Below are positions 50,304 to 60,919 of a DNA stretch of 64,000 bases, in pieces (position 1 is the stretch's first letter; each line of letters opens with the position of its first letter). The position numbers and the translations under genes are program-made. Source of the DNA: Chrysemys picta bellii. Taxonomy: Eukaryota; Chordata; Testudines; Emydidae. The notes beneath the pieces were generated by a model. It did no database searches. It had not been told where the DNA came from and was given only the letters and a program-made list of their open reading frames with translations. The stretch spans positions 35,947,549-36,011,548 of the forward strand of contig NC_088804.1 of assembly GCF_011386835.1 (NCBI RefSeq), given 5' to 3'.

Positions 50304-51555
50304 CCTTCAGTCCCCAGAAAAATCATGGAGCAGGTCCTCAAGGAATCCATTTTAAGCACTTGGAGGAGAGGAAGGTGATCAGGAACAGTTAACATGGATT
50401 CACCAAGGGCAAGTCATGCCTGACCAATCTGACTGCCTTCTATGATGAGATAACTGGCTCTCTGGATATGGGGAAAGCAGTGGACATGATATATCTTGAC
50501 TTTAGCAGAGCTTTTGATATGGTCTCCCACAGTATGCTTGCCAGCAAGTTAAAAAAGTATGGATTGGATGAATGGACTGTAAGGTGGATAGAAAGTTGGC
50601 TAGATCGTTAGGCTCAATGGGTAGTGATCAACGGCTCGATGTCTAGTTGGCAGCCGGTATCAAGTGGAGTGCCCCAGATGTCTGTCCCGGGGCTGGTTTT
50701 GTTCAACATCTTCATTAATGATCTGGATGATGGGATGGATTGCGCCCTCAGCAAGTTTGCGGATTACACTAAGATGGGGGGAGACGTAGATATGCTGGAG
50801 GGTAGGGAAAGGATCCATAGTGACCTACACAAATTGGAGGATTGGGCCAAAAGAAATCTGATGAGGTTCAACAAGAGTCCTGCACTTAGGACGAAAGAAT
50901 CTCATGCACTGCTACAGGCTGAGGACCGACTTGCTAAGCGGAAGGTCTGCAGAAAAGGAGCTGGGGATTACAGTAGATGAGAAGCTGGATATGAGTCAAC
51001 AGTGTGCCCTTGTTGCCAAGATGGCTAACGGCATATTGGGCTGCATTAGTAGGAGCATTGCCAGCGGATCGAGGGAAGTGATTATTCCCCTCTATTCAGC
51101 ACTGGTGAGGCCACATCTGGAGTATTGCGTCGAGTTTTCGGCCCCCCACTACAGAAATGATGTGGACAAATTGGAGAGAGTCCAGTGGAGGGCAACAAAA
51201 ATGATTAGGGGGTTGGGGCACATGATTTATGAAGCGAGGCTGAGGGAACTGGGCTTATTTAGTCTGCAGAAGAGAAGAGTGAGGGGGGATTTGATAGCAG
51301 CCTTCAACTACCTGAAGGGGGGTTCCAAAGAGGATGGAGCTCAGCTGTTCTCAGTGGTGGCAGATGACAGAACAAGGAGCAATGGTCTCAAGTTGCAGTG
51401 GGGGAAGTCTTGGTTGGATATTAGGAACCACTATTTCATTAGGAGGGTGGTGAAGCACTGGAATGGGTTACCTAGGCAGGTGGTGGAATCTCCTTCCTTA
51501 CAGGTTTTTAAGGTCAGGTTTGACAAAGCCCTGGCTGGGATGATTTAGTTGATGA
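50304..51555 (+). pseudogene. CR1 LINE ORF2 reverse transcriptase remnant, longest LINE piece
   Basis: This 1.25 kb piece carries the ORF2 C-terminal half. Visible motifs are YLDFSRAFDMVSH (motif A, about 50490-50530), SSGVPQMSVPGLVLFNIFIND (motif B, about 50650-50715) and KFADYTKMGG (motif C, about 50752-50781). In motif C the second catalytic Asp is Tyr. A TAG stop occurs at 50609-50611. A small deletion near 50875 shifts the frame by one, after which about 215 residues stay open (50904-51548), including the basic C-terminal tail. The normal CR1 3' tail repeats are missing. Confidence 0.9.
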
Positions 51556-52080
51556 ACTCAGATGAACCTCAGGCTCAGTTATTTCCCCAACCTTGCCAGA
51601 GCTTCAGATCAGTCTGTGCAACAGCACTACCCAGCCAGGAACCCTCCTGCTGCCTTGCAGTGTATTGGATTCTCTCAACTCCCAGCCTGCTCCAGGTCCA
51701 GTTCCTTTTCCTACCCCAGCCTTGCCAAAACCCTGTTTCAGTCTTGTCCTTGCCCTACTCTGACCTTGCTCCACCGCTATTACTGACCTGCTCCAGCCTT
51801 ATCTCCGCCTCCTGACTCTCTCGGACTCTGACCACCCAGCTTCGACCTTTGGCCTGTACCTGGACTCTGACTATGGTGCTGATTTGGTCTGTTCGTGGCT
51901 TCTGACCACACAGCTTTGACCTCTGGCCTGCACCTGTATCCCAGCCTCAGAGTTGTTTTTGGCTTTTCAACCAACTCTGATCTTGGTTCTGACCCTGGCC
52001 TGTCCCCGTATCTCAGTTCCAGCACTACCCTTTTCTCAGTCCCAACCCTATGCCCGACTTTGATCTCCACTCTATCTACT
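51556..52080 (+). repeat. C/T-rich repeat, right flank of CR1
   Basis: The stretch contains imperfect repeats of a unit like GACCACCCAGCTTCGACC, TTTGGCCTGTACCTGGA (51830 and 51905). The pattern suggests a pyrimidine-rich element of LTR type. Family not recognised. Confidence 0.4.
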
Positions 52081-52094
52081 AGGTCTCACTATTG

Positions 52095-52138
<44 letters not shown>
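52095..52138 (+). repeat. CTAT tetranucleotide microsatellite
   Basis: About 11 perfect CTAT units next to the C/T-rich repeat; a MIR-like stretch follows (52143-52200). Confidence 0.95.
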
Positions 52139-52139
<1 letters not shown>

Positions 52140-52593
52140 CTCACAGCACTTTTGTCAGATAGGTAAATATTTATTTACACCCATGTTACAGACGGGATCT
52201 GGCCAAAGTCAAATCAGAAGTCTGTCTGAATTCATCAACTTAATTGTAAATAATTATTAGAATAAAAGGAAAAATTGCAAAAACATAAGTAAGCATATAT
52301 GTATTTATTTAACATTTTATATTAGCCTCCATGTCATTATATGTGTATGTTTAGTTTTTTCTGTTTAATGCACTACAGATGTTTAATGGCCTAATTAACA
52401 TGGATAGAAATCAGTGATCTCTATGTTTACTTCTACTGTTGAATATGGTTTTTAAGCAATGTAAGCAGCCAACAGCAATGAAAAACTAGCTACTGTGGGG
52501 TACATTTTTCACTTCTCTATTTGATGGTGCAAATTGCATCTGCAAAATTGAGGCCACCATTTTGAAAATTTGTCTCTGTCACTATAAACCACT

Positions 52594-52812
52594 AAAAAGC
52601 AACAGAGGGTCCTGTGGCACCTTTGAGACTAACAGAAGTACTGGGAGCATAAGCTTTCGTGGGTAAGAACCTCACTTCTTCAGATGCATCTGAAGAAGTG
52701 AGGTTCTTACCCACGAAAGCTTATGCTCCCAGTACTTCTGTTAGTCTCAAAGGTGCCACAGGACCCTCTGTTGCTTTTTACAGATTCAGACTAACACGGC
52801 TACCCCTCTGAT
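52594..52812 (-). mobile_element. Penelope-like element copy with perfect 186-base palindrome
   Basis: The copy is flanked by the 13-base duplication ACTATAAACCACT (52581-52593 and 52813-52825). Bases 52594-52686 and 52687-52779 are exact reverse complements, 93 bases each with no spacer, centred on GATGCATC. The rest (52780-52812) is the single-copy outer end, CAGATTCAGACTAACACGG ... CTCTGAT. The perfect symmetry implies a recent insertion or gene conversion between arms. Confidence 0.9.
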
Positions 52813-52825
52813 ACTATAAACCACT

Positions 52826-54739
52826 GTGCACCCACCACAGCAACCAGCTGAAAACCAGGCTTGAAACTCCCATAAGAAAAAAACTTTCTTGTGAGATTTC
52901 AGGCATTTTCATGTTTTTAGCTGGGTTAGAAAGCCACACAAACAGCTGTGTCTAAGTCCAGCAAATTTGGAGAGACGAAAAAAAGATAATGGAAACCTCC
53001 TTTCAAGAGATGGGAAAAGATGTAGATCACTTTTTTTTGATCGATCCAAATTGGGCTGGCCATCTTAAAATCAAATCACGAGGGATCTCAACCAAATGTC
53101 ATGTGAATTTCCAGTGTTTAAGGGACCAGGAATTGCAGTTACTTTAGATTCAGGTTAGGAAGTATAATAAATATTTAACCTAACCTTACGATACTCTGAT
53201 GCTAACCTGGATTAAATTGTCTGCTTTAACAGATTATTATGTTGCCATAAAAGGAAGGTAATACATTTTGGTTTGTGCAGTACAAAGCATTTGAGTCTAA
53301 GCAACCTACATATTTTATAGACTTCATTTATAAATAAAAAGTGAAAAGTCTGAATACATGTCTATGTCACAAATATTTGTCATTCCAACTACTGTTTAGT
53401 TGTAACATTTGAAGCTTCTCTATCTGATCCCATGGGATACCCCATAAAAGAGTTTTGCCTCTGGGTATAATATCTGTATGCAACACAGCTGTTAGGCTCC
53501 GCAGCGTGATAGATTCGGCTTTTATGAACATAATGAAATGGAATTTTTAAATGCAGTAAAAACAGACATAAGATGGCACATCAAACAGAATAGAGTCTTC
53601 CTGCATTCATCCTTTCAGGAACAGTATATACTTCTGTCACTTTCAGAAATGAGAACCGCTCTGGAGATTCTACAGCCTACTTTTCAAACTCCAAAACAAA
53701 GACTGCTCTGCCGGGCACAAATCAGATCAGGCCGAATTGCGTATTAATCAAGATCTCTTTACCAGTGCTTGCCTCCCAACAGAGAGACTACAACACTTTC
53801 ATTCTCACATAGCAAGCACTGTCATAATTGGTTTGTGTTAGGTGTTAGAAAAATTTTGTGACTGAATGACCTGTAACTAATAAGAGGCAATGCACACATG
53901 AAATGAAGACCCTTGTCTTCCAAGCACTGTACAAATGGGTTCCACCTGTCATTATGTTGGCTAAGTGTGGGATTTCATATTGTAGGCATGTGTGTTATAG
54001 GGAGAGAGGTTTAAGGCTGTTTGTTGGAATACAGTGTTTTCCCCTAGCTGTGATTATAATTGGTCTATGACAACAAAATAAATTTCATTAGAACCAAGAT
54101 GCTTGACTTACACTTTGGAGTGTTGTTGTAGTCACGTTGATCCCAGGATATGAGAGAGACAAGGTGGGTCCATCCACCTTGGCTCTCTTACACTTTCGGT
54201 ACAGTTCTGCTTGTGTTCCCAGTAACAACCATCTCCTGCAGTGGAGGCAGGAAAAAGTCTATTGAAGTGAATGGAGTAATTACTTCTTCAGTCCTACTTG
54301 CAAAATACAGCTGGTTAATAAAGGACATAATATTTCAGAGTCTCACATATCTCTAACATCATCACTCTGCCTCTCCAGGGCTCCTGGTCAGCCTCATTCT
54401 TCATTCCGACACTTTCCCTTTTTTCTTTCCTTCTGCACCTGCCAACATTCCCAATTTATGTGAATGGCTGTTGATACTCACACCTGTTTGTGAGCAATTT
54501 TCAAAGAGCATCTGGCCCTGGATCCATCAGTCATGACCATCTCCTTTTCAGATCCTTTTGCTGGATTCAGTTTGCCTTCCACATCAGATACGCTCCTGCT
54601 CGTTGCCTGAAGGGTCACATATACATTGGCCCTCTGCACACCTCTCTTCTCTTGACCCACTGCCACATATGATACAGTCAATCATTGTGCCCGCCTTGCC
54701 AAGATACTAATGTTAAAAAAGAACCAACACTATATGTAG
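52826..54739. other. Ordinary intron, nothing recognised
   Basis: No gene or clear repeat seen. Confidence 0.55.
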
Positions 54740-55450
54740 TTAATAGAGACCATACTAGAGAAGAGAAGATTTATGAACTTTTGTGTCAAATGGAGCTGAT
54801 GGCAACAACAGAAGAATGACTTCCACGAAAGCTTATGCTCTAATAAATTTGTTAGTCTCTAAGGTGCCACAAGTACTCCTGTTCTTTTTACGGATACAGA
54901 CTAACACGGCTGCTACTCTGAAACTTCCCACAAGGCAGCGTCTAAGCACCTGTTATTCAATATCTACACAAACTACAAGCCAAGCTACTCTGGCCCAAAG
55001 TGCTTTATCTTCTCAGATGATCTGTGCGTCTCCACACAGCACAAGGAGTTTGGCATATTAGAGATTGCTCTGCTGCTTGCACTTAACACCCTAGACAAGT
55101 ACAATGTAGCCAGCCACTGCATGCAAACCAAGCAAAAATGCAAGACAGAGCATTCCATCTCAAAAACTGAAAGGCCAAATGCAAACTCAAAACATCATCC
55201 AACTTGGGACAAACCTTACTTATTCTACAGATCCCTTATGCCCTGGTGTTACTTTTGACTACACACTCTCCTTTAGGGCCTACATTGAGAAAACGAAAGC
55301 CAAGGTTAGCATGCGAAACAACATTCTCAGCAAGCTGGTTACATCAAAGTGGAGTGCGGACCTGTCCACTCTGCCATCAACAGCATTGGCATTTTGCTGC
55401 TGCTCTGCTGAATACACCAGCAAAGAAGTTAGACCCTGTTTTTAACACTG
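54740..55450 (+). pseudogene. Non-CR1 LINE reverse transcriptase remnant, split by PLE
   Basis: Translating across frames shows a VSNGADGNNRRM block, then after the PLE an FPQGSV block (motif B), a FSDDLCVSTQHKEFG block (motif C, near 55010) and a VTFDYTLSFRAYIEKTKAKVSMRNNILSKLVTSKW block (near 55250-55340). The double Asp in motif C is intact, but shifts and a stop just after the FPQGSV motif break the frame. The clade is uncertain: it is not CR1, and the C-terminal pattern is like Jockey-type or related LINEs. Confidence 0.6.
54825..54922 (+). mobile_element. Penelope-like element terminal-repeat fragment in the LINE
   Basis: The stretch starts ACGAAAGCTTATGCTC and ends CTACTCTGAA. ACTTCC occurs at both borders (54819-54824 and 54923-54928), a 6-base candidate duplication. 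Removing it restores continuity between the two reverse transcriptase blocks of the flanking LINE. Confidence 0.65.
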
Positions 55451-55714
55451 CCTACTGCTGTATTACAGGATGTTGCTGTTAGTGCTACAGAGAGTTGGTG
55501 ATGCTGCAGAGTTGTTAATGCTGCTAGTGCTGCTATTCTTGGAGCTTCGGTGTTAGCTGCACTAGCAGAGAGAGCAGCACATTGATTCAACAGATCATAA
55601 AGAAGGATCACTGGCTCAGTTCAGTGATGAAGGTGCTTGGATAGGTTTATTGTCAGCAAAGCATGGCACTAGCGCCCTGTCCAATGAGTCACAGGGACAC
55701 TAACACATGTATGT

Positions 55715-56360
55715 TAGGGTTGCCAACTTTTTAATCGCAGAAAACCGAACACCCTGCCACTCCCCTGAGGCCCCACCTCCTGCTCACTACATTCCCCCCC
55801 CACCCCCGGAGATTTGCTTTCCCTCACCCTCACTCACTTCCACTGTGCTGGAGCAGGGGGTTGGAGTGCGGTATGGGGTGAGAGCTCTAACTAGGGGTGC
55901 AGGCTCTGGGGTGGGGCCAGAAATGAGGGGTTTAGAGTGTGGGAGAGGGCTCTGGGCTGCGGCAGGGAGTTGGGGTGTGGGAGAGGATGATGGATCCAGC
56001 TGGCGGTACAGGCTCTGGGCTGGGGATGCAGGAGGAGGCTGTGGGTTGAGGCAGGAGATTGGGGTGCAGGAGGGGGTACAGGCTCTAGTCTGGGGGTGCG
56101 GGCTCTGTGGTGGGGCCAAGGATGAGGGGTTCAGGTGTGGGAGGGGGCTCTGGGCTGGGGCAGAGAGTTGGGGTGTGGGATTATCTCAGGCGGCTCCTGG
56201 TCAGCAGCACAGCAGAGCTATTTCAGGCTCCCTGCTTGTCCTGGCTCTGCACTGCACCCCGGAAGTGGCCAGCAGGTCTGGCTCCTAGGCGTGGGGGCCA
56301 GGAGTCTCCACACGCTGCTCTCACCCACAGGGACTGCCGCCTCCCCCCTCAGCTCCCATT
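55715..56360. repeat. GC-rich turtle repeat with internal 198-base tandem units
   Basis: The stretch opens AGGGTTGCCAACTTTTTAATCGC and then has G-rich motifs. Blocks around CTCTAACTAGGGGTGC (about 55885) and CTCTAGTCTGGGGGTGC (about 56083) recur at a spacing of 198 bases, as do GGGCTCTGGGCTG blocks (about 55948 and 56146). The long open frames on both strands result from the G/C bias. Confidence 0.6.
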
Positions 56361-56666
56361 GGCTGTGGTTTTAATTCATCCTAATTCTATGCACTATTCA
56401 CAGCTGTTTTGTGGAGTTTCCCTTCTCAATGAAGATCAGTGCAGGGAGCTATCTGCTCCAGCACACCCAACTGTATTGTATTCAGCTGCACGTTCCTGTA
56501 GGGGCTCCAAAGCAGCATCGGCAGGAAGACTTAATTAATCAGCCCACTAAACCCAACTGACCCCCAAAAAGAAGGTGGAAATGTTTGAGATGTGTGAAGG
56601 GTAAAGCCAGCATGTCTGCCATGGCTGGTGTGCCATTGGGCAGCTGGAGGAATGTGCAAAAGGGGC

Positions 56667-57088
56667 TGTGATGGGGGTGTCCACCCCACACAAGGCCTGA
56701 AGGGGTTAAGGTGGCTAGCTGGGCAAATTAACTGCCTTGGCTGCACCTGGGGGAGAAGCCAGGGAGCAAGGACTAATTAGAGACGAGACTCAGTTGGACA
56801 GGAACAGATGGGGCCCATATAAAGCCCAGCATTGGGGGGGGGGGCAGATAGGGGATACAGAGAGTGAGGCTGTAGTCACTCTCAGGGTGAGAGGAGACAA
56901 GGTAGGAAGTGGTCCATGGATACAGCAGTAAGGTTGAAGACTGTGCAGACCTTGGCTGTGTGTTGTAGGTCCCTGGGCTGGAACCCCGTGTAGAGGGTGG
57001 ACTTGGGTTCCCCTGCCAGCCACTGGGGAAGTGGCACCATTAAGAAGCAGTGAATGGGAAGATTGCCTGGGACAGTGGGTCCCGAGAG

Positions 57089-57160
<72 letters not shown>

Positions 57161-57359
57161 TGTGTGTGTGTCTCTCTCTCTCACTCACACAAAACTATAA
57201 TTACCTGACCAAGGACCAAACCACAAACTGGGATCATTCGAGTCCCGAGAGAGAGAGTGACAGAGTGCAACCACAGGAAATGGGGTTGGCTTGGCAGGGC
57301 TAATCCCCAGATGCAGCCAGAAGGAGGCACTACAGCCATGAGTAGAGCACCCCGTGACA
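56667..57359 (+). mobile_element. Solo LTR, 693 bases, with GT microsatellite
   Basis: The unit runs from TGTGATGGGGGTG to CACCCCGTGACA. GGGGC, 5 bases, flanks both sides (56662-56666 and 57360-57364), and the ends have TG...CA form. A TATA-like CATATAAAGC lies at 56816-56825. The middle carries (GT)n at about 57093-57141 followed by short GA, GT and CT runs. No internal coding region is present. Class between ERV and Gypsy is undecided. Confidence 0.65.
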
Positions 57360-57364
57360 GGGGC

Positions 57365-60356
57365 CAACTGGAAGAAATCCTCCCTCAAACTGTACTTGGA
57401 GAGGGATTATATATTATGGAAATTAACAACACAGAGGAAATCCAGAGTGTGGCTTGGGATAGACAGGAATTGTAGAATCTTGTTCATGCCCTAAGTGATC
57501 TTTGAGAGCCTGGAAAGAATTTGGATTCACATTCAGTCCCAACTGGGCACTAAAGGGCACTTTTAGAAGGTCCCTTGAATTGATGAGCAATGAAAGCAAG
57601 TTGTAGTTCCCAATCTAAACCTCCACTGTGGTTAAATTCCATCCTCAGGAGAGCCATGTCTAAGTGGCTATCTCATTACATCTCTTATTGCTCTTTCGTA
57701 GTTGGCCTACAACTTTATCAGCTCATTTCATCCGCTGTGGGACAGTTTCCTTATTTTTCCTATCATGGGTTATCTCATGGAGGTCTCCGCTTACTTTCGT
57801 GAAATGTTGCTACTTGCTCAGACTCACGCTTGTCACATGAACTCTGGCCTGGCCTTTCTGGTTTTACTTTTCACTATTTCCATTTGAAGTTAGGAAGGTA
57901 CCAACACTAGATATTTTATCATTCATGTTTTTCTGTACACCTCTACAGTTTCTTAGTTGGTTCATGCTAGAGACATTTTATTATGTATATAATTCTATAA
58001 TTATTGCTGCTCTTCCCCATCTTTGCCACTTTGAAACTCTTGCCTTGTGTCCTTTGCCTTGTAGAAGCATCTCTTGCTACTAACTCATTAGCCTTTTTAT
58101 GGGGATGTCACTAGAGCTATTTATTCACCATGATTGGGGCTGTATTAGAATAATATCTTATGAAGACAAAAATTACACAGCGTAACCCTTGTTCTCTGGA
58201 GGCCTGTTGGTATAGTACAGGGTAAGCACCCTAGCGGGCCGGGCCAGTTTATTTACCTGCTGACGTGGCAGGTTCGGCCGATCGCGGCCCCCACTGGCCG
58301 CGGTTCGCCGTCCCGGGCCAATGGGGGCGGCTGGAAGCCGCGGCCAGCACATCCCTCGGCCCGCGTCGCTTCCTACCGCCCCCATTGGCCCGGTATGGCG
58401 AACTGCGGTGAGGGGGGGCCGCGATCGGCCAAACCTGCCGCGTCAGCAGGTAAATAAACTGGCCCGCTAGGGTGCTTACCCTGGCGAGCCGTGTGCCGAA
58501 CGTTGCCGACCCCTGGTATAGTAGATTCCCACTCACTCACCCACCATCTGTGCAGAGCAGGGGGTGTGTTTTGAAGTAATATTTAGAAATAGTAGTTGGT
58601 GGAAGTGGCAGGAACTGATGGTTAGAACCACTTAAGACCCCTGTATCAGTAAGGGCTACTCTACCACCTCAGCAGGAACTGACAAATGAGTTTTGTGGTG
58701 AGGTGATTTGTCCTCTTTAGATTTCAAATGTATGGGATATCTGCCAGTCCCCTGCAGGAACCTTGGAGACAGAAGTTACAGTAATGCTGATTTTATTATT
58801 TACTTATATATAGTATTGTAGCATCCCAGGAACTGTCTAGAGACAGGAATGAGTCCAATAAGCTTCTAAAAATGGGAGTCACAGTTTATTACATATGTTT
58901 TTAGAAGAGTTTTCATGTTATATCAACATACATTTATATTTCAGGAAGCTGCAATTTTTATTACAGGAAATCTGTTTGTTGAATATTACTAGGAATCGGG
59001 TTTAAGTAGAGGGTGTTTTTTTGTATTAAATGTGATAGCTATGTATGATGTCCTGTGAAGAAAACTTGTCCTACTATTTAGTGGGAAAATGCAGTGAGAT
59101 GTAATGCATGTAAGCTAATACACTCAAAGTGGGTTATAACTGGTGTGTTTTAATGGTGTAATGTACGTTGTATTTTGTCTAATTTGACCATCTTGTGATA
59201 TCCCCATCTTATGTTCTGCCTTTAATATTAGAAAATTAATAGGTGTAACAAATGTAAGTGAGATAGTACTTGTTTGAACACTGCCTTGACAGGAATTTAA
59301 TTTTGTGCTAAGTTAGTGTGTTTCCTTACTCTCCTTTTCTCAATGATAAACAAAATAATTCATTTTGGGTAGTTTTGCATTCTAGAAATATAAAAAGTCT
59401 ACTGTCAATTGCTTTGGGTGTCATTAAAATTCTCCCTAAACAAGCTGACTACGTTCCACATCTTTCTCAGAGATACTTGCCGCTATTTTTAAGTCACCTG
59501 CTGTGTCCATACATATTCAGAAGACCATAATGGAGATGTGCTACTGAGCTATTTGGTAGAAAGTCATTTAAATAGAGGCGTGCAAGAGTGAGTGTAGGGG
59601 AGATCAATAAATTAATGCACTAGGTGGCTTTTTGTTTGTTTTTTTTACCTCTGCCACCCGGGCTTCAGATTTGGCTTGAGCTGCAATTGAAATAATTTTG
59701 GTGCAATCTAGTATTTATCAGGATATTGTCTACATTATAAAGCCACAAAATTGGAGCAGCATGGCATGGGTTGCGGTCCTTGTTTACAGGAGCCTCAGAG
59801 ATAAAGAGCAGAATTGCTACAGGTGAGTTATATCAACAAAGCTGTACGGGAGCAGATAGAACCTTCATCATGTCTGCATATTAATCAGAACTCTCTCCTG
59901 TTTCTGTGAGTGCTCAGACGCCTCCAGTATTTTACCTTTTGAAATGAATGTTGTGCCCCTCTGCGCACCCAGCCTTTATGGCCCCTTCTTCAGGGAAGGG
60001 AGCTCTTCAGGAACTTGCTTTGCAAAGAACAGCTCTTCTTGCCATCTCCTTGCAAACAAGAGAGTGAAGCATCTGAAGAGGGAGGGGGGAAAGAGAGAGA
60101 GAGAGACACCTTAATTTCTCACTCCATCCTCCTCTTCCCACCCTGTCTCCTGATATGTTTCCATTGAGTTTTACAATATCTCCCCAATTCTAGGAGCCAT
60201 AGGTGAGTGTGTGCATTCATGCATACATCTCTGTATGTCTTCTGAATTTTTGAAGCATTCTATCTTTCCAGCTCTTCCCCTGAGCAGAGAAGAAACCATC
60301 CCTTTGCCCTTTAAGGGGCCCAGCGATATCTTTTCAGTTGAAATCCCAGAACCACC
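57365..60356. other. Intron around the MITE at 58218
   Basis: Apart from that MITE, no feature could be assigned. Confidence 0.55.
58218..58515. mobile_element. GC-rich hAT-type MITE, terminal type A, left end deleted
   Basis: The exact 8-base duplication GTATAGTA flanks it (58210-58217 and 58516-58523). The right end GCCGACCCCTG is complete, but the left end runs directly from CAGGG into GTAAGCACC, missing the GTCGGCA portion. The core matches that at 2507. Confidence 0.8.
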
Positions 60357-60919
60357 ATAGAGGCTCATGCATTAAGCTCCAGACGTCCCAGGTTTGATCC
60401 CAGCCACCTACAACCAGGGTCTGTCGACATTACGAGTGGGAGCTCAACCGGGATTTCAACTGGGAAGTCTCTGAAGCTCACGATGTGCTTCCCCAGCCAA
60501 GGGAGAGCATGGAACCCAGGTCTGCTTGGTGTGGCACTCTGTCCCCCTCTAGTGGCATCTAGACAGGCTAGAGATTGATGAGCCTGCTACAGCCTTCTTT
60601 AAGAGAGTATCAGAGGGGTAACCGAGTTAGTCTGGATCTGTAAAAAGCAACAGAGGGTCCTGTGGCACCTTTAAGACTAACAGATGTATTGGAGCATAAG
60701 CTTTCGTGGGTGAATGCCCACTTCATCGGATGCATGTCATTCACCCATGAAAGCTTATGCTCCCAATACTTCTGTTAGTCTTAAAGGTGTCACAGGACTC
60801 TTTGTTGCTTTCTTTAAGAGAGACGCCTTTCAGCTCAGGCAGTAGCAGCTCATGCTTTAAGCTCCAGAGGTCTCAGATTTGATCCCAGCCACTGACAACC
60901 AGGGTGTGTCGGCATTACA
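60357..60919 (+). mobile_element. ERV remnant: LTR end, tRNA-Pro-like primer site, second LTR
   Basis: The first LTR end (GATCCCAGCCACC ... GACATTACG at about 60434) is followed by TGGGAGCTCAACCGGGAT (60437-60454), close to the gammaretroviral tRNA-Pro primer-binding motif. A short leader follows, then a second LTR-like block (about 60510-60919) ending GGCATTACA. The two LTR blocks match the solo LTR at 4064 on the other strand. Everything internal is deleted except the leader; no gag, pol or env is present. A PLE copy interrupts the second LTR. Confidence 0.55.
60608..60809 (-). mobile_element. Penelope-like element copy, inverted and imperfect, in the LTR
   Basis: The copy is flanked by the 13-base duplication TTCTTTAAGAGAG (60595-60607 and 60810-60822). 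Its outer part 60608-60736 and inner part 60737-60809 are in opposite orientation, and the second half is shortened and diverged. A hammerhead-like core can be drawn on the minus strand at 60692-60729. Confidence 0.8.

Noticed and set aside
55707..56538. Open frames of up to 193 residues in a GC-rich stretch.
   Set aside because: The stretch is a repeat with internal tandem units; the open frames are explained by few stops in G/C-rich DNA.
56790..57303. Frames with runs of Thr-His, Leu-Ser or Val-Cys.
   Set aside because: They are translations of the GT, GA and CT microsatellites in the solo LTR.
60829..60895. Second possible tRNA-like sequence.
   Set aside because: The same sequence recurs in LTR-like copies ending in TTACA and lacks a full cloverleaf.
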